From: Ahaetulla prasina | Taxonomy: Eukaryota > Chordata > Lepidosauria > Squamata > Colubridae | Direction of reading: 5' to 3' | Assembly (NCBI RefSeq): GCF_028640845.1 | Contig: NC_080539.1 | Location: 364,871,016-364,935,015 of the forward strand | Length of the DNA: 64,000 nucleotides | In this document: one piece after another, positions 61,541 through 64,000 of the stretch | How positions within the stretch are numbered: position 1 is the first letter of the stretch | How the letters are laid out: each line of letters starts with the position of its first letter | Made by a program: the position numbers and the translations under genes | The notes under the pieces: generated by a model | What the model saw: the letters and a program-made list of their open reading frames with translations, nothing else | What the model was told of the DNA's origin: nothing | Databases searched by the model: none

Positions 61541-61912
61541 ACAGGCAGTCCTTGACTTACAACCATTCATTTAGTGACCACCAACAGCACTGAAAAAGTG
61601 ACTGGTGACCATTTTTTTACGCTTATGACCCTTGCAGCATCCCCATGGTCACATGATCAAAATTCAGATGCTTGGCAACTGGTTCATATTTATGTTGGTT
61701 GCAGAGTCCTGGGGTCATGTGATCAGCTTTTGGGACCTTCTGACGAGCAAAATCAATGGGGAAACCAGATTCACTTAACAACGGTGTTACTAACTTAACA
61801 AATGCAATGATTCACTTAACAACTGTGGCAAGAAAAGCTGTAAAACGGGGCAAACACACTTAGCAACCTAAATTTTGGGCTCAGTTGTGTTTGTAACTTG
61901 AGGATTACCTGT
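61541..61912. mobile_element. Mariner-type MITE
   Basis: CAGGCAGTCCTTGACTTACA to TTGAGGATTACCTG. Confidence 0.72.
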
Positions 61913-62151
61913 ACAGATTAGTGAATTAATCCATTTCCTGCGTTTGTACTGTGTGCTAAAGCAGGCGTTAATCCTGTGGCCCCGATTCAGACAACATAAT
62001 CAGCCACAAAAAGTAACTTCAAGCCACACAAGCTTACCACATTGTGCAAATGTAATTCTACTGTGTTACTGTTGTCTCATGAAGGCCCCATGATTGGCTT
62101 TGGGATTCTTCATCCAACCTACCTTACAGGGCTATTATAAGGAAAAATACA

Positions 62152-62460
62152 GCCAGTTTAGTGTAATGGTTAAGATACCAGGCTAGAACTGGGAGACTGT
62201 GAGTTCTAGTCCCACCTTGGCCACAAAAGCCAACTCTGTGATTTTGGGCCAATCACCAAGAGACTGTGAGTTCTAGTTCTGTCTTAGGCGTGAAAGCCAG
62301 CTGGGTGACTTTAAGCGAGTCACTCTCTCTTAGCCCAACCCATTTCACAGGGTTGTGGGGAAAATAGGAGGATGAAAGGAGTATTAGGCATTTTTGCTGC
62401 CTTGAGTTATTTATTAAAATGGCAAACAAATAAATAAGAGAAGAATTCACTGTTTGCCAC
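62152..62460 (+). mobile_element. tRNA-derived SINE (family C)
   Basis: tRNA-like head TTAGTGTAATGGTTAAGATA with GTGAGTTCTAGTCCC, partly duplicated (AGACTGTGAGTTCTAGT occurs twice), and a GCCTTGAGTTATTTATTAAA tail. Confidence 0.68.
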
Positions 62461-62579
62461 TTGGAGCTTTTGAATGCAATATAAATCTAACAAATAAATA
62501 CCTTTATTCAAACAGAAACTTTAATACAGTGTTTCTGAAAAAAATGGCTCACCAGAAATTAATTAATTAATTAATTAAC

Positions 62580-62990
62580 TAATTTATTTATTTATTTATT
62601 TATTTTGTCACAACAATATATGTAGCATCATACAAAAAGATTATATAGTATATAAACATATATATGAGTAAATATTAGGAGGTATAAGCATATATATATA
62701 GGAAGAAGAAAAGAAAAACAATAGGACAGGAACGGTAGGCACGTTTGTGCGCTTATGCACGCCTCTTAGGAATGGGGTGAGGTCAATAGTAGAAAGTTTT
62801 TGGTTAAAGCTTTTAGGATTATGGGAAGAGACCACAGAGTCTGGTAAAGTATTCCAAGCACTGATGATTCTGTTACAGAAGTCATATTTTCTGCAATCTA
62901 GATTAAAGCGGTTGACATTAAGTTTAAATCTATTGGTTGCTCTTGTATTATTGCAATTAAAGCTGAAGTAGTCTTTAACAGGAATTGTTG
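62580..62990 (-). mobile_element. Non-LTR LINE 3' fragment (same family)
   Basis: Second copy nearly identical to 60770-61200, breaking off at GTCTTTAACAGGAA. Confidence 0.8.
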
Positions 62991-63447
62991 GAATAAGTTG
63001 AAAGGCGACAGATCATCTCTGGGGCAGAGATTCAGAATACCTTTGGAGAAAACTGGGTTCAGTTGCTCCTCCACTTGGTATAGTTCATGATAGCTTGTTT
63101 CACACAACCTGCTAGGAGAAATGGAATTTGATAGTTTTTAGTTCCTTGCACACATAAACCCACAACTGGGTTAATTCAGTGAATATTTAGTGATGATTAT
63201 TAGCCAAGCCTACCTCACAGGGCTGTTGTACGGATAAAAGGTATACATCCACTCATGACACCTAATTCAATCACTGGCCAAATACCAGAATTCAATTGTT
63301 GCAGATTTAATAACACTGCACTCATGTAATGAAATAAACACCACAACACACAAGGGATTATTATACTCTTGTTACATTAGCAATTTTATCACTTTTTTTT
63401 CCTTACAGCTGCTTTCGATGCAAGATAAAATGTTAAGCTGAGCTGTT

Positions 63448-63449
63448 TT

Positions 63450-63516
<67 letters not shown>

Positions 63517-63650
63517 TTTTGTCACAACAATATATATAAGTATCATACAAAAAGATTATATAGTGTATAAACATATATATATTAGGAGGAATAAGCATAT
63601 ATATATAAGAAGAAGAAAAAGAAAAACAATAGGACAGGAACGGTAGAGCT
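63448..63650 (-). mobile_element. LINE 3' tail with (TTTA)n
   Basis: About 18 TTTA units (63450-63518) then TTTTGTCACAACAATATATA and AATAGGACAGGAACGGTAG; only the 3' UTR is present. Confidence 0.8.
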
Positions 63651-63659
63651 TTTAGAAAC

Positions 63660-64000
63660 ACCTCATTTCCGACACGTGCACGTGGGAATGAAACTCCAGG
63701 CTAACAAACCGAACACAAATAGCTTTTCCTTTAAAAAACAAAAAAAAAAACACCACACATCTCGTGGGCGGGACTAGAAGCCATCCGGTTCGGGGCGGTC
63801 CGTAAAGTCTCTAGCTGACTTAATTTGCCCAATGGAATCCATTAATGCAAATTACCCGTCGCGGCAGAGCCAATGAGGAAGGAGTAGGTGGTGCCGCTAT
63901 GCAAAAGACCATCCTTCCCAGTCCGGCCCGAACTGTTTAACGCAAAAGTCGGGCGCTAAATTGCTCAGGCAGGAGCTTTAATGCGCTTTGCAAAAATATC
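63660..64000. promoter_or_regulatory. Promoter-like CpG-containing region at the window edge
   Basis: Unique-looking sequence after the last LINE fragment. It has two adjoining E-boxes (CACGTGCACGTG at 63673-63684), GC boxes (63766-63772, 63792-63798), CCAAT boxes (63829-63833, 63870-63874), an octamer ATGCAAAT (63845-63852) and an E2F-like GGGCGCTAAA (63951-63960). The mix suggests a cell-cycle-linked promoter. The gene and its direction are not visible; no coding exon is recognised before the end. Confidence 0.4.

Larger units (their letters stand above)
43091..63640. other. Gene-free repeat-rich region upstream of TMEM221
   Basis: Both strands were read for conserved exons and none was found. 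Stretches not assigned to an element (45.27-46.02, 49.22-50.04, 53.43-54.04, 55.84-56.33, 57.36-57.66, 59.64-60.11 and 62.99-63.44 kb) show no recognisable coding, RNA or repeat signature. 45.47-45.95 kb has the look of a decayed LINE but could not be placed. Confidence 0.6.

Overview
This is vertebrate nuclear DNA from a squamate reptile, most likely an advanced (colubroid) snake. No complete open reading frame is a gene by itself. Genes are split into short exons with GT/AG borders, and the rest is introns and intergenic DNA packed with transposable elements. The snake assignment rests on repeat content: Sauria SINEs with TTTACC tails, a BovB (RTE) LINE fragment, several CR1-clade LINE 3' ends with AATAG/ATTCT microsatellite tails (the pattern described for snake CR1-L3 elements), tRNA-derived SINEs and many short hAT and Tc1/mariner-type elements. 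I infer this by recognising the families, not by a database search.

Three genes could be reconstructed exon by exon, with phases that join without a frameshift. (1) RFXANK lies on the minus strand (about 22,960 down to 5,543): one noncoding exon and eight coding exons giving 243 residues, an acidic N-terminus plus ankyrin repeats. It is a subunit of the RFX complex that activates MHC class II genes. (2) BORCS8 lies on the plus strand (24,709-28,119): four coding exons, 106 residues, a subunit of the BORC lysosome-positioning complex. It is head-to-head with RFXANK, as in human. (3) TMEM221 lies on the minus strand (42,751 down to 34,278): three exons, 291 residues, a predicted four-span membrane protein, tail-to-tail with BORCS8. 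No MEF2B exon was seen beside BORCS8, although MEF2B is its neighbour in human.

Layout: 1-5.2 kb is a dense pile of LTR, hAT, CR1 and mariner-like elements downstream of RFXANK. 5.5-23.2 kb is RFXANK and its promoter, with introns that hold a large inverted repeat, a 181-bp tandem repeat, L2-like LINE pieces and two solo LTRs. One of these LTRs sits 9 bp past a splice donor. 23.2-24.7 kb is the RFXANK-BORCS8 interval. 24.7-28.1 kb is BORCS8. 28.1-34.3 kb is gene-free, with a 61-bp minisatellite inside an hAT-like element just upstream of it at 32.7-33.4 kb. 34.3-43.1 kb is TMEM221 with its CpG-rich promoter; intron 1 has an ~870-bp polypurine tract. 43.1-63.6 kb has no exon I can support and is nearly all repeats. 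63.66-64.0 kb looks like a CpG-containing promoter (CCAAT boxes, an octamer, an E2F-like site, double E-box), probably of a gene lying mostly outside the window.

I found no convincing new biochemical system. The most notable items are structural: nested transposon insertions whose order can be read from target-site duplications, an LTR beside a splice site, and an apparent gene-order difference from mammals.
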